Assembly: GCA_963970005.1 (NCBI GenBank)
Contig: CAXAMN010026384.1
Coordinates: forward strand, 131,125-195,124
DNA: 64,000 bases
Reading direction: 5' to 3'
Source: Durusdinium trenchii
Lineage: Eukaryota; Sar; Dinophyceae; Suessiales; Symbiodiniaceae
In this document: piece by piece, positions 53,212-63,187 of the stretch
Position numbering within the stretch: position 1 is the stretch's first letter
How the letters are laid out: each line of letters begins with the position of its first letter
The notes under the pieces: model-generated
Database searches by the model: none
What the model was told of the DNA's origin: nothing
What the model saw: only the letters and a program-made list of their open reading frames with translations
Made by a program: the position numbers and the translations under genes

Positions 53212-54480
53212 GCAGGTATCGATTCCTTGTCTGCCGTGGAGTTCCGGGGCAAGATCGCCAATGAGTTCCGATCTGTTAGACTACCGAGCACTTTGATGTT
53301 TGATCATCCGACCTTGAAGGCAACTGCCGTTTACATTGCCGGGGCATTGGCAGAAGAACATCATACACAATCAGGGCAGCGGACGGAACTTGCCAAGTTG
53401 CCAGTGACAGACGAAGTGCCAATTCGAGGAGGAGTGTATGTCAGAGGAGCAGCATGTAATTTGCCAAGTTGTCAATTCTTGGATTTTTCCTGTAGCTTGT
53501 GGCAAGGCACTGATGCAGTGAGTGAAATGCCATACAGCCGATGGGACACCGACGAATATTATGATCCAGCTGTGCCTACAGGGCTTGAGATGTATGTCTG
53601 CCATGCTGCCTTCATAGCAAACGTGGAGTTGTTCGATGCACAGCTTTTTGGAATTTCCAAGGCTGAAGCAGATGCCATGGACCCACAGCAGCGACATTTG
53701 CTGGAAACCTCTTTTGCAGCTTTCACTGATGCTGGACTTCCTAAGGCCACGTTGATGGGCAAACCTGGTGGAGTTTTTGTTGGACAAGATAAGTGCGATT
53801 GGAATCGCATGATTTCAGCTGCTCATGCTGGTCCTTTTGCTGCAACAGGAGGCTCAGCATCAATTTCGGCCAACCGCATTTCATACAGTCTTGGTTTGAA
53901 AGGCCCCAGTGCCACAATGGACACTGCCTGTAGTTCATCGTTGGTGGCAGCTGACACAGCAGCAGTGAATCTCAGAAGAGGCAGATGCGAATTTGCGGCG
54001 GTTTGTGGTGTGAACATGCTGCTGTTGCCACAGACCTTCATCGGTTGTTGTCAAGCTCGAATGCTCTCCTTCGATGGACGGTGCCATACGTTTGACTCTT
54101 CGGCCTGTGGCTATGCGCGAGGTGAAGGCACTGGTGCTCAGGTGCTTCAGCAAGTGGCCAATCAAGTCTCGGAGGCCTCTTTGGCTTCCTTCTTGGGTAG
54201 TGCCCTGAACCAGGATGGTCGTAGCGCAAACTTGACGTCACCAAACGGACCTTCTCAAGAGGTGGTGGTTCGTATTGCACTTCAGGAGGCGGGATGTGAT
54301 GCAGGAGACCTTTTTCAAGTCGAGACGCATGGCACTGGAACTGAACTGGGAGATCCAATTGAGACGGGAGCATTGCGTTCTGTACTGGCAGCACGCTCTT
54401 CTCCACTTTGTTTGGGAGCTGTGAAGACGAATGTTGGACATTTGGAAGGTGCAGCTGGGATGGCCGGCCTTTCGAAGCTT
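53212..54480 (+). CDS. PKS exon: end of ACP2 plus most of KS3
   Basis: The exon opens with AGIDSLSAVEFRGK (phosphopantetheine Ser in DSL) and completes the carrier protein by about 53350 (LPSTLMFDHPT). After a short linker KS3 begins with VYVRGAACNLPS and contains DAMDPQQRHLLE, the nucleophile DTACSSS (Cys codon 53929), CHTFD, GYARGEG, NQDGRSANLTSPNG, HGTGTELGDPIE (His 54328) and KTNVGHLEGAAG (His 54439). All three catalytic residues are intact. Unlike KS2, KS3 has almost all of its sequence in one exon. It ends at a GC donor at 54481. Confidence 0.93.
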
Positions 54481-54651
54481 GCTGGGAGCTCAGAGCTCCA
54501 ATAAATGGAGACAGTTGCCAGTTACACAAACAACCAAGAGGATGGTTTTTTGAGAATTTGGAAGCAACGGATTTTGCCTTGTTCTCCATACTGTTTTCTG
54601 CTGTCAGTCAGACCACTGGCGCCTCCGTCTAAGGTCTCGCAGTTATCAAAG

Positions 54652-54771
54652 TTGACCTTTGGTAGTGCCCCCAACCTGCACCTCCGACAGCTCAACCAGC
54701 ACATTTCTGAGGACACTTTTGAAGCGCATGTTGTGTTGCTGTGTCAAGTACTAGTGCCAGGGCAGCTTTGA
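54652..54771 (+). CDS. PKS KS3 exon (LHLRQLNQHI)
   Basis: After a 171-bp GC-AG intron the frame continues LTFGSAPNLHLRQLNQHISE, the KS segment before the final FGFGGTN motif. The frame stops at 54771, so a donor must lie before it. The last KS exon is not in the window. Confidence 0.75.
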   Translation: MTFGSAPNLHLRQLNQHISEDTFEAHVVLLCQVLVPGQL

Positions 54772-55007
54772 GCTTTCTTACTTTTCTTTGGAGAAGCACA
54801 GCCTACCCCTTGCTAGAACTTCGGTACTTACTATACTATATACAATATATTGTCCATTGTTCTATTTGAGTGTATTTGAGTGTTCATTTTGTCGAGGAAG
54901 TGTGTGACAGACACATTGAACCTACTAAAATCTACTAAAGCCAATTTTGGCCGCGATGTTCTCTACAAAGTGCATTTCCACAACCTTCGGAATCCTCTGT
55001 CCACAAG
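54772..55007. other. Non-coding stretch between the PKS and the repeat block
   Basis: No exon recognised; contains a TA-rich run near 54832-54852. Confidence 0.5.
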
Positions 55008-55480
55008 TCCAAAACTCCAATATCGATCCACCTCCGTTTACATAATGCATGCTCACCATCTTCCCTCTGCAAAATGGTCTTTGAGCATCATGTGTTTTCC
55101 GCACGTTTTGTCTTTGTCATTCTGCCTTGATGATTGGTTATTTAAAGGCTTACGCCTAACAGCCGGGCGCCGGCCCACTTGGGTCTGTGGGGCGTATGCC
55201 TATGTTGGCCTTGGTGGGGCCTATATTGAGCAAAGTTAAGCTATTTGGTGCGCATCTTGGCCCTAGGTTGGGCCAAGTGGGGCCCATGTGGTTTGTGTTG
55301 GGCACATCTTGGGCCCATGTTGAGCCTATGTTGGCCTACGTGAGGCCTATTTGGGTCCGCCCGTTTTGGGACCGAGGGTCGGCGGCAGGGGGCGCGCCCG
55401 TATATCCGGCCAGGGGCCCACGGGCCCCGCCATGGCTGTGTCTTTGACGTAGGCAGTCTCTCTTCTCCAAAGGAGAGAGG
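55008..55480 (+). repeat. Large direct repeat flanking the LINE, left copy
   Basis: From TCCAAAACTCCAATATCG through a GGGCCTATGTTGG-rich part to CTTCTCCAAAGGAGAGA. Both ends of this block recur in the same order at 63188-63510 and 63875-64000. The right copy is longer because of an expanded TATGTTGG array and ~200 bp of extra sequence. Confidence 0.9.
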
Positions 55481-56047
55481 GCTGACCGCCCCTTGCCGCG
55501 ACCCCTGTGGAACTGTGTGTTTTACAGTGTTTTTTGCTTCTTCAATTTTTCCGGGTTTGTGGGTCCAGATGGGTCAACATGGCCCAACATAGGCCCTAAT
55601 AATGCTGGAAATGCATGCCGCACCGGGGTGCTTCGTCTGCATCGTGGGTGGCTGCTGGGCTAACAACAACAACAACAACCACCACAACAACAACAACTTC
55701 TTCTTCTTCTCACGCACTCGAAGGGAGTAGCGCCGCCCATCAGTCAGCATTGTGACTGGACTCCATGTAGGAGTTCGTTTGTGGTTGGAGAGGAGCAATC
55801 TGCTTCTATGGCAGCAAATCACCAAATCAAAATAAAATCGTCTAAAGGCAAACATCGTCTCAGACCCAAAATCAATCCAGGGGTCCCGGTTGAGGTCGAG
55901 ACAAGAGGTTCAAATTTCAAGTGCACATGAACGACACACTTTTCGGGTGTGCCGGACAGCTACCCTCCCTCAGAGCGAAGCTCAGCGGTCGCTACGTCAG
56001 CATCCGCCACAGACGGCCGCCATCCACAGCGGCCAGTGCACCGGCTG
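55481..56047. other. 3' region of the LINE
   Basis: T-rich and low-complexity DNA, including (AAC)n and (TTC)n microsatellites at 55661-55714 that read as (GTT)n/(GAA)n on the LINE strand. Such simple tails are common at LINE 3' ends. No gene is recognised. Confidence 0.55.
55661..55714 (+). repeat. (AAC)n / (TTC)n microsatellite
   Basis: CAACAACAAC and TTCTTCTTC runs, possibly the 3' tail of the minus-strand LINE. Confidence 0.9.
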
Positions 56048-56503
56048 TCAGCGGCTCGCTTCCGACACGTCGAACCCGGTGTCCGCAAGGACTTGGTCGA
56101 TGGTCCGGTCCGCGTCTTGCAGGCGCAGGAGCAATGAATTTAAAGCCAAGTTGCTAGAAGGATCCGATCCTCCAGAGACCCTGGAGGTCATGCGATGGTC
56201 TTCCCAAGGTGCTTCGCTCAGCTCACGGTTTCCAGCCAAGGCACGATTGGATGCATCGTCAAACAGGGGCAGTCCTGGTGTGAAGCCGGACAGCTGTCCT
56301 GAGTCGTCCAGCGGCATAGATGCGTCCTGGGTGAGACAGGATGGATCTGCAAGCTTCCAAGTGTCCAGCGGCTCTAAATCCTGTGAGCAGGCCACAGGAA
56401 AGGAAGGTGGCGACCTCACTTCAGCATTGCCTAGCGGTCCCAAATTGGTCTGATCCCGATCAGACATCTCCAGCATGGGATCTTCCTCATCCGAGTCTCC
56501 CAT
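56048..56503 (-). pseudogene. LINE 3' acidic ORF remnant
   Basis: This 151-codon minus-strand frame starts DSDEEDPMLEMSDRDQTNLG and is rich in Asp, Ser and Pro, with a helix near its end (LNSLLLRLQDADRTIDQVLA). It overlaps the end of the USP-like frame in another phase and may be the C-terminal tail of the LINE polyprotein after a frameshift. Confidence 0.4.
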
Positions 56504-57265
56504 AAGGCATGAGTTGGCCCAGAAAAGAACTCCACGTGTTCGAAAGGGCGCGGGATGGAACTCACCTGAACTGGTGCCTGGTTGTCGTCACATAGCAGGA
56601 ACCGTCCATTCTGGTCCCTGAGCAAGGCTTGAAAATGACCGCTCAAGGAATCGCCCAGGTGTGCAACTGCTGCAGTGACACGATATGGAACCCATTTCAA
56701 TTCCAGTCCTTCATTCACGAAGAAGGGCAGGTAAAAGTCCTCTTCAAACTGCACGTCGTTGAAATGACCTAACAGGCGAGCGCTGTCAATCAAACGGTCG
56801 AGGAAGAAGACTTTAGGGCCGATGGGTCCCGTGAAGGCCGTCACCATGGAGTGACAGTGCAACCAGGGTGACAGAAGTTCTGCAAGGGACACCTTTTCTC
56901 GATCTAGCTCATAGAGGTGCACTAAGGCCACCGGTTGGGATTCACTCCCGGCTTCAAAACAAGTGATGCCATCCTTGGTCTCAAGGCGGCGTTCCCATGC
57001 TTGTGAGGTCTGTGCGGATTTGCCCCACAAAAGGATGTCACTTGTGAACTCACCAATGTCCCTCTGTTCCCCTGAGGGCTTCCCCAGAAAAAGGTCAGCG
57101 AGCTGCGGCAAGCTGAACAAAGCTGTTGGCTCATCTGTCTTCACAGATGCAAGCATCCCCTGTACAGCATTCCATGCTGCACTTGAAGTGTACTCATCAA
57201 AATGGGGAGTGCACAAGGGTCCAGATCATGGAGATCAAGCCGGCATTGAGATAGCACCAATTGGC
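56431..57265 (-). pseudogene. Ubiquitin-specific-protease-like (C19) domain of the LINE
   Basis: A frame ending near 57197 carries NDANWCYLNAG, equivalent to the N-x-G-N-T-C-Y-L-N Cys box of ubiquitin-specific proteases. The next frame continues with QRDIGEFTSDILLW, like the (Q)QDAxEF segment, and later SLSGHFQALLRDQNGRFLLC followed by DDNQAP, like the GHYxAxxR...WxxxDD His box. A frameshift near 57200 separates Cys and His parts. Length from Cys to His box is ~220 residues, short for a cellular USP but compatible with a minimal fold. Proteases of other families are known in some retrotransposons; a USP-like one is unusual to me. Confidence 0.65.
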
Positions 57266-58096
57266 ATCATTTTTGCATTGCAGGATCCGGATGGTGTCAA
57301 TCCAGTGGAGCTTCAGCGCCTGTCCCCTCGTGGTCGAAGGATCTGCTGAAGGTCCTGAGCCAGCTGCGAACGTTGGGGTCCATGTTGGCGCATCCTGGCG
57401 CCCACCAGATTCCACAGGGACGAGCCGAGAAGGCTTGCTAAGGAGTCGTTCCTCAGGGAGATCTGGAGTCTCCATGGGATGACTTCCCCCCTGCTGTTTT
57501 GGGCCGCCATGGCGAAGAATCTGATGCAATTGCCCGGTTCCTAAAAAGCTTGCTGAAGAAGGCCGAGGTGGGACTCCATGGTGTTCCAGGCAATTGGAGC
57601 GGTCTGCATAATCTCCAGGCTTTGATGTTTGGAGCTCCAGGTCAGGTGTGGGAAGCTGTGATCCTCCATGACCGTCTTGCTTTGGATGGCAGCCTTCTTG
57701 GTGGAGTCGTCCTGCAACTGTGTCTTGAGCTTCTGAAAGCGAGTGACCAGTTCGGCAACGACGGCTTGAATGAGAAAGCTGCGTAGAGGCATCATCACTT
57801 GGTCTTGAGGAAGGTTTCGCCATTGTCCTGCGGATCTCATCTTCGTCCCTGGTCGAGGACGTCGAGCTGTTCGTCCTTGGGGATGATGCTAAGCTGGCTC
57901 TCCGTCGAGATGGCAGCAGAGGCGTGGTCTCCTTCCTTTTCCTCTTTTCCTGCGGGAGTTCCAGATCCAGGTCGTCCGGTGACGCGAGCATATTTAAGAA
58001 TGCCCTGCCCACCTGTGTCACACGGTCGCCGTCTTGGATTTGCATCATTTCATCCATCATGAAGATCTGGTCGAAGCCAAGCAACAGCACAACCAA
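57197..58096 (-). pseudogene. LINE spacer between zinc fingers and USP-like domain
   Basis: This minus-strand frame overlaps the end of the zinc-finger ORF by 47 bp in another phase. It begins with a helical and acidic stretch (DDLDLELPQEKRKRKE). In its middle a different frame (57541-57840) looks more protein-like, with SFLIQAVVAELVTRFQKLKT, so at least two more frameshifts are present. It ends with the Cys-box sequence listed under the USP-like domain. Confidence 0.5.
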
Positions 58097-61031
58097 GGTT
58101 CAGGAGAGAGGAACACTGATGTTCCAATCTAGACCAAGCACTCTCATCCAGGAGACTGTAGTTCTTGGCAGTGTTGCCACACCATGAACAAGGCAGGGTA
58201 TCAGCCAACGCCGGTCGTTGAGCCAAGAGATATCGAAGCATGGCATGAAGGAGAAACCCACAGCTGCTGCTATGAGTCTGATGAGTTTGAGTCAGGTGGT
58301 CCAACAACTGATCTGACTTCTCAAAGGTCCGAGAGCACAGGATGCACGAGTGGCTGAGTACCTGGCAGTGTCGCATCATGAAGGTCCATGAAGTTCGATC
58401 TGGATGCAGCAGCCATTGGCCCAGTTCAGGAACCTGTGCGTGGAGCAGGGTGTGAAGCTGAATCAATTGCTGAACCGAGGCCTCAGTGGGAGCCCATGGC
58501 AACATCAGTCTTCGATGATGAGGGTCACATAAGTGTTGGAGCATTGCCATCTGTCGATGGGCCGGACATCTGTGGGAGCGTGGTTGTGGAACGCGACAAG
58601 GATTGCAAACACATGAGAGGCGAGCTTCATCGATCATGTTGGAGGTGAGATCAGCCGCTCTGAAAAACCCTCCATGGTGACATTGCAAATATCTAATCAG
58701 GTCAGCTGTTCTGGCATAAGCTTGTCCACAGAACGAGCAAGTCATTGTGAGCTTGTGTCTCGTAGACGAATCTTCCGCCCATTTCCCGGCCTTGATCTGG
58801 TCCATGAAGATGTCATCCAGGCGGAGGACGGTGCCCGGCTCCTGATCACCCATGGGATCCAGGTGGTCACAGGATCCTCGATCAATGTGTCGTCGTAACT
58901 CCCATTGTTCCCCAAAGTGGCTGCGGCAGTGTCGGCATACGGTGGTGCCATGGACAGTGTCCCTGATGCAACAGAACCTGGAGTGATCTTCCCGTAAGTG
59001 GCGTTCAAGAGCAGTGTCAGAAGAGAAGATCTCTGCGCAGTGAACACAGAGATGATCAGCCAGGTCCTGGTCATCCTCAATTGGATATGCATGGGAAGCA
59101 GGAGCATCAGCCAGATGGCAAAGCCACTGATGGAGTACCGAGGCCTGCAGGAGGATCTTGCACTGATGAGAAGTCTTATAGTCATGTTGGCAAACATTGC
59201 ATGGGGACCTCCGAGCGGTAGCCCATTTGGAGTAATGGTGTTGGCTTGCAAGGGCATAAGTGCAATGGTCCAGTTGAAGGTGATGCACCATGTCTGAAAA
59301 CCTGGATTGATGTTTCCCACACAGGATACAATGGTTCATCATGTAAGCGCACACATCCGGAGTCTGTGCCAGTGCATCAAGACTGTGCTCCTGTCCCAGG
59401 TCCATGCCGACCTGAGCGGCGTCAAACATGGGGCAATTGCCGAATTCAACATGAGTTCGGAGATTAGTCCATGACTGGAAGGTCTTGTCACAGTGTCGGC
59501 ACTGAGGATGTCCAGCTCGTGCGTCTCGATCCAACCTAAACTGAAAACATCTAGAACGGCCACGTGAATGAATTTGATGTTCATGTTTGGTGAGAAGGAT
59601 TGCACTGTTGAATGTCTCGAGGCATGTGCGGCGCTGGAATGCAGGTCGAATGACGTCCACTCCGCGGGCCTGCGACGCAATCCAGTCATCCAATAAGGAA
59701 ATCAACCGGTCAGTTTCCGTGTATCGAACGGTATGGAGAATGTCAGTGGCTTCAAGATTTGCAAGTCGATCAGCCCCACCTCGAAGGGTCCGGATGCACA
59801 AGCGTCGGAGAAAAACTGCTGGTGGTTCAATGTCAAAATGTTCATGAAACTCCCTGTGTGAACGATGTGTGACATGTGAGTGATCTTGCATGAACATCCG
59901 TTGTTGAATGGTGAGTCGTGAAAGAAGTCTTCTGAGCCCAGCAGGACTGCATCCAATCACTTGTACGCCGTACAAAGTTGTGGTCCTTACCACCGAACAC
60001 CACAAAGAGTCTCGCTGCTTGCAGGTGAGGCCCCTTTTCGAGCACAGCCAGGTTCGCAATCTTTGGAACGCCCGGAGCCCACACCGAAGACGGTGTTGCA
60101 AGGTAGAAGTCTGCAGTGTTTTGTAAGAGAGCTGAATTCCAAGATAGGGAACCGTGGTATGTAGGGCAACCATAGCAGCATCAGTGTGGTTCCGGGGAAA
60201 ACAGATGTGCCAGCCGCTAGCGGTTTGCTTGAGGTGCTTGGCTTGTGCCTTCCTCAGTGCACTGCCTTGCATGGAGATCATCGAATAACATTTCTGTAAG
60301 TTGATCTGAAGCTGGAATTCAGTAAGAACATCCAACAGAATACCACAGTTGCGAACAAATTCAGAAAAATCATCCAAGGACTGAAAGGCTTGGTGCACCA
60401 GAAAATCATCTGCATATACTGTGACGTACCGATTCACCCATTCCCAGGACGTTCGACTTGCAAGCTTGTTCAGTAGAATCGTAGTGAAGCAGCGCCAAAG
60501 AAATGGAGCTGCCTTGCACCCTTGCCGAACCCCTTTAAAAACAGGAATTGATGTGGCAAAACCCTTGTGTTGGATGTCATAATGTGTTCCTCGATGCCAT
60601 TCATACAGGAGTTGGAGACAGTCAGGTCGAACCCCAAGATCAGCCATTCCGGAAAACAGGCGGTGTCGAGAAATGCTGTCAAAAGCTTTACTCAAATCCA
60701 AGCTAAGAAGTGCTCCTCCCACCAGCTTGCACTGTCGGAGACCCGAGGTGAATCGCTCCGTCGGGCGTTGATACTGCTTGATCATAGCAGTAACGATCTG
60801 GCAGTGTTGCACCGCTCTAGCAATGGCATCTGAAGTACCCCGTGCCGGCAAATAGGCCATTTGGGGGGTGGAACACAACAGATCAAGAACAGAATGTCTG
60901 GCATGTCCACTAATAAGGCCTAGAATTACCTTACCCAAAACGTCCTGCAAAGCGAGGGCGGAGATTCTGGGCACTATTGGGAGGTTTTCCAGGCTCGGGG
61001 AGGAGAAACAGAAATCCATTCTTCCATCCAT
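58050..61031 (-). CDS. LINE reverse transcriptase with C-terminal zinc fingers
   Basis: This 993-codon frame is the largest intact piece of the LINE; its start is probably a frameshift rather than a true initiation. RT motifs: SLDLSKAFDSI (residues 110-120, Asp 112), GVRQGCKAAPF (166-176) and VYADDF (204-209). A thumb-like region follows to about 460. From about 500 to 930 come C2H2-like fingers: CRHC...H (510-525), CILC...HHLQLDH (567-588), CVHC...HLREDH (661-682), CRHC...H (698-714), CSFC...CHH (764-785) and CILC...HLTQTH (near 905-925). Multiple fingers downstream of RT could bind target DNA or the element RNA. Confidence 0.85.
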   Translation of the reverse strand: MDGRMDFCFSSPSLENLPIVPRISALALQDVLGKVILGLISGHARHSVLDLLCSTPQMAYLPARGTSDAIARAVQHCQIVTAMIKQYQRPTERFTSGLRQCKLVGGALLSLDLSKAFDSISRHRLFSGMADLGVRPDCLQLLYEWHRGTHYDIQHKGFATSIPVFKGVRQGCKAAPFLWRCFTTILLNKLASRTSWEWVNRYVTVYADDFLVHQAFQSLDDFSEFVRNCGILLDVLTEFQLQINLQKCYSMISMQGSALRKAQAKHLKQTASGWHICFPRNHTDAAMVALHTTVPYLGIQLSYKTLQTSTLQHRLRCGLRAFQRLRTWLCSKRGLTCKQRDSLWCSVVRTTTLYGVQVIGCSPAGLRRLLSRLTIQQRMFMQDHSHVTHRSHREFHEHFDIEPPAVFLRRLCIRTLRGGADRLANLEATDILHTVRYTETDRLISLLDDWIASQARGVDVIRPAFQRRTCLETFNSAILLTKHEHQIHSRGRSRCFQFRLDRDARAGHPQCRHCDKTFQSWTNLRTHVEFGNCPMFDAAQVGMDLGQEHSLDALAQTPDVCAYMMNHCILCGKHQSRFSDMVHHLQLDHCTYALASQHHYSKWATARRSPCNVCQHDYKTSHQCKILLQASVLHQWLCHLADAPASHAYPIEDDQDLADHLCVHCAEIFSSDTALERHLREDHSRFCCIRDTVHGTTVCRHCRSHFGEQWELRRHIDRGSCDHLDPMGDQEPGTVLRLDDIFMDQIKAGKWAEDSSTRHKLTMTCSFCGQAYARTADLIRYLQCHHGGFFRAADLTSNMIDEARLSCVCNPCRVPQPRSHRCPAHRQMAMLQHLCDPHHRRLMLPWAPTEASVQQLIQLHTLLHAQVPELGQWLLHPDRTSWTFMMRHCQVLSHSCILCSRTFEKSDQLLDHLTQTHQTHSSSCGFLLHAMLRYLLAQRPALADTLPCSWCGNTAKNYSLLDESAWSRLEHQCSSLLNLGCAVAWLRPDLHDG

Positions 61032-61944
61032 CCGGAATGAAGGGAACAGGGTGGGTCCACCATCGGGTCAATAAGGTCATGAGCCTAGCAGCAATGAGCT
61101 CAGGACAACACAGAATGCTAAGTGAGGCACAAGTGCCTGGTGCATTAGCTTTCAGCGGAGCAACTCTTGCCAAAGCTCTCTCAAGTTCGTCAGTCGAGAA
61201 TGGGATCCCTGGGCCCCGCGGCGTCAGCATCGTCGGAAGGGGTTCATCGTGCCATGTCTTCTGAACAAAACACTTGAGGTGGGTGAACTCCTCCAAGGGA
61301 CTGAGGATCTGACCGTTGGCAGATCGAATCTGAATCCGTGAGGTCTTGGTTTTTGGGCTGAGCCGCCTGACCAGTTGGTGGAGCCGACTCATGTCATTCC
61401 GGTCGGCAGCCTGCCTGGCTTCCTCAAGAACCTGATGAATGCGGTCCTGTTTAGCCTGCGCAGACGCTTCTTTCTGCTGTCTGTGCGTCTGATGATGTTG
61501 AACAATAAGTTTCCATCGATCAAACACGGAGCAAAGATCAAACCCCCGGGTGGCATGAATACGTCGAAACAAAGACCACTTACGGGCGGCAAAGCCTTGT
61601 GAATGTCCAGTCTTGACGACACGTTCAGCGGTGACCGAAAAGGAGTCCTGAAGCACATGGTTCAACTCATGGTGCAAATGACTGAAATTCCCATCAAGCG
61701 GCCATGTACTACGTTGAAGAAGCAGTTGGGTGTGTGCAGAAAAATCATGCCAGTCCGAAGTGTTGTGTGTCCGTGCTAATCTACCCCGATTACGATGTTC
61801 AAAGCTAACCTGACTCAAGGCAGCTCCTGTCCAGGGCTTCCAAGACAAGCTGATGGAACAAATCAGGGGGAGGTGGCCTTGGGTGGACAGGCCAAGCAGG
61901 GGACAACTAGGAATGGCAGCGCACTGACTAGCCTCTCGGTCCAT
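60931..61944 (-). pseudogene. LINE segment between endonuclease and RT
   Basis: This minus-strand frame starts with the last part of the endonuclease (GHLPLICSI, resembling the catalytic His motif). It continues through a basic, Gln-rich linker (HQVLEEARQAADRNDMSRLH) to the RT N-terminus (LERALARVAPLKANAPG; PDGWKNGFLFLLPEPGK). It shifts frame into the main RT ORF near 60950. Confidence 0.7.
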
Positions 61945-61954
61945 CTGCTTAATT

Positions 61955-62600
61955 CTAACACAGACAAAGTCTATCCGGGAGCCCTGACCCTTGCAGCCAC
62001 GAAGTGGCCGGCAGGCCAGGTTGCATAGTGTTCAATGCACACAATCCATGTGTTTTCAGAATGGCCTGAAACACAGAGCGATCAGAGTGTGAGGGTCCCG
62101 TGGTCAGTTTGCCATCACAGCCAACAAACTGAGAGTATCCTACGTGCGGAGGGTCATGGGCCAGGCTAGTATTGAAGTCACCAACAAAGATCAAGGTGTT
62201 ACGAGTGGGCAGGGAAGCAATACAATCATCAAGCATCTGAAACAAGTCCGCTCTAGCGCGCAGATCTTGTGGGGTGGCTTGGAAAGTTTTCTGATAGCAA
62301 TTCAAAACATCCAAGGGGCGATCCAGATGAATTCTGAGATGAAGAAGTCTACCCTCCCAAATACTACGCCAAGAAATTTGGTGAATCTGACAGAACGATC
62401 GTCGAACCGCGATTAAGACCCCAGTAGCCTGACGTGGGATACCGCCTACAGCTATAAAGTGCCAGTTCTGGTTGGACCACTCTCGGGTTCATTGCCAGCG
62501 AATTTCTTGGAGGACGAGCAGCTGCAAGGGTTGCAGAGCCGCCCACTCCAATATCTCCTCCACAGTTGCACTCTGCTAAGACCACTGCAGTTCCAGCTGA
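61955..62600 (-). pseudogene. APE-type endonuclease of the LINE
   Basis: The minus strand encodes IFSWNCSGLS (N-terminal APE motif, in another frame near 62575), then ATGVLIAVRRSF and LIFVGDFNTSL (the GDFN metal-binding motif), and at the 3' end SRIDFVCVRI. These are ordered landmarks of the apurinic-like endonuclease of non-LTR elements. Frames change near 62580 and 61970. Confidence 0.8.
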
Positions 62601-63187
62601 ATATATGTACTCGATTCCTCGGATCCGAACGTGCTGGTGTCAGAGGCGGGGCCACGGGGGAGGGCTTGTTATTAGGACGTGGACAGACCTGAGTACCAAG
62701 TTCTTTGGCATCAAACAGACGACGGCGAAACCATGCATATCCCTCAACCCTGGCACGTTTGACGGCCCTCCGAAAGCTCCTCTTATGGTTGGAGACCAGG
62801 TGATGGTCTCGAACAGTGGGCGTGGATCCATGTGTTTTTGCGGTGCCCCAAGAGGGGTGGACCGCTCCCGTGACAGTCATGGACCTGTCACAACCCTCAC
62901 CTTTGTCTTGCTCGGAAGGAAGAGTGGGACTCCTACCTAGATTGCAAGACCCGCGGACTTGGGACCACGGACGAGACATGCGGTCGAAGTGTGAGGCCTC
63001 CCTGAGCTGGGATGCCATCGAGTTCTCAAAACTGCCGAGGGTACTAATCAGCCTCCAGAGAAAATGAAGGTGAAGCAGCAAAGGCAGCAGTGTGTTCATC
63101 AGCCCCTCGAGCTCGTTGGCGCTGCACGCTCAGCGCCCATGTACGAGCACCACGGGAGGCATCGGAGAGCTATCCATCGAGCTCTTG
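62600..63187 (-). other. 5' region of the LINE
   Basis: An open minus-strand frame reaches 63099 but shows no motif beyond the start of the endonuclease. It may be the 5' UTR or an N-terminal extension. Confidence 0.45.

Larger units (their letters stand above)
4228..54771 (+). other. Intron-rich multimodular PKS gene, disrupted by or hosting many retroelements
   Basis: All PKS exons in the window lie on the plus strand and follow a sensible module order: KS1 (C-terminal half), DH, KR, ACP, KS2, KR2, ACP2, KS3. Most junctions join in frame using GC-AG introns. No AT domain is visible after any KS. Two very large gaps, 16987-36388 and 37794-47897, hold the Penelope-like and Copia elements. 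Whether this is one working gene with giant introns or a decaying locus cannot be decided without transcripts. A single gene is supported by collinearity, common strand, shared intron style and a short repeat shared by introns in both halves. Confidence 0.65.
55650..63150 (-). mobile_element. Non-LTR retrotransposon with zinc fingers and a USP-like domain
   Basis: On the minus strand, in order: APE-type endonuclease (about 62.6-61.8 kb), linker, RT with LSLDLSKAFDSI, GVRQGCKAAPF and VYADDF motifs, several C2H2-like zinc fingers, a low-complexity spacer and a domain with the Cys and His boxes of ubiquitin-specific proteases. Several frameshifts interrupt what looks like one long polyprotein. 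The ends are not precise; the 3' end is placed at the simple-repeat tail. Confidence 0.8.
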
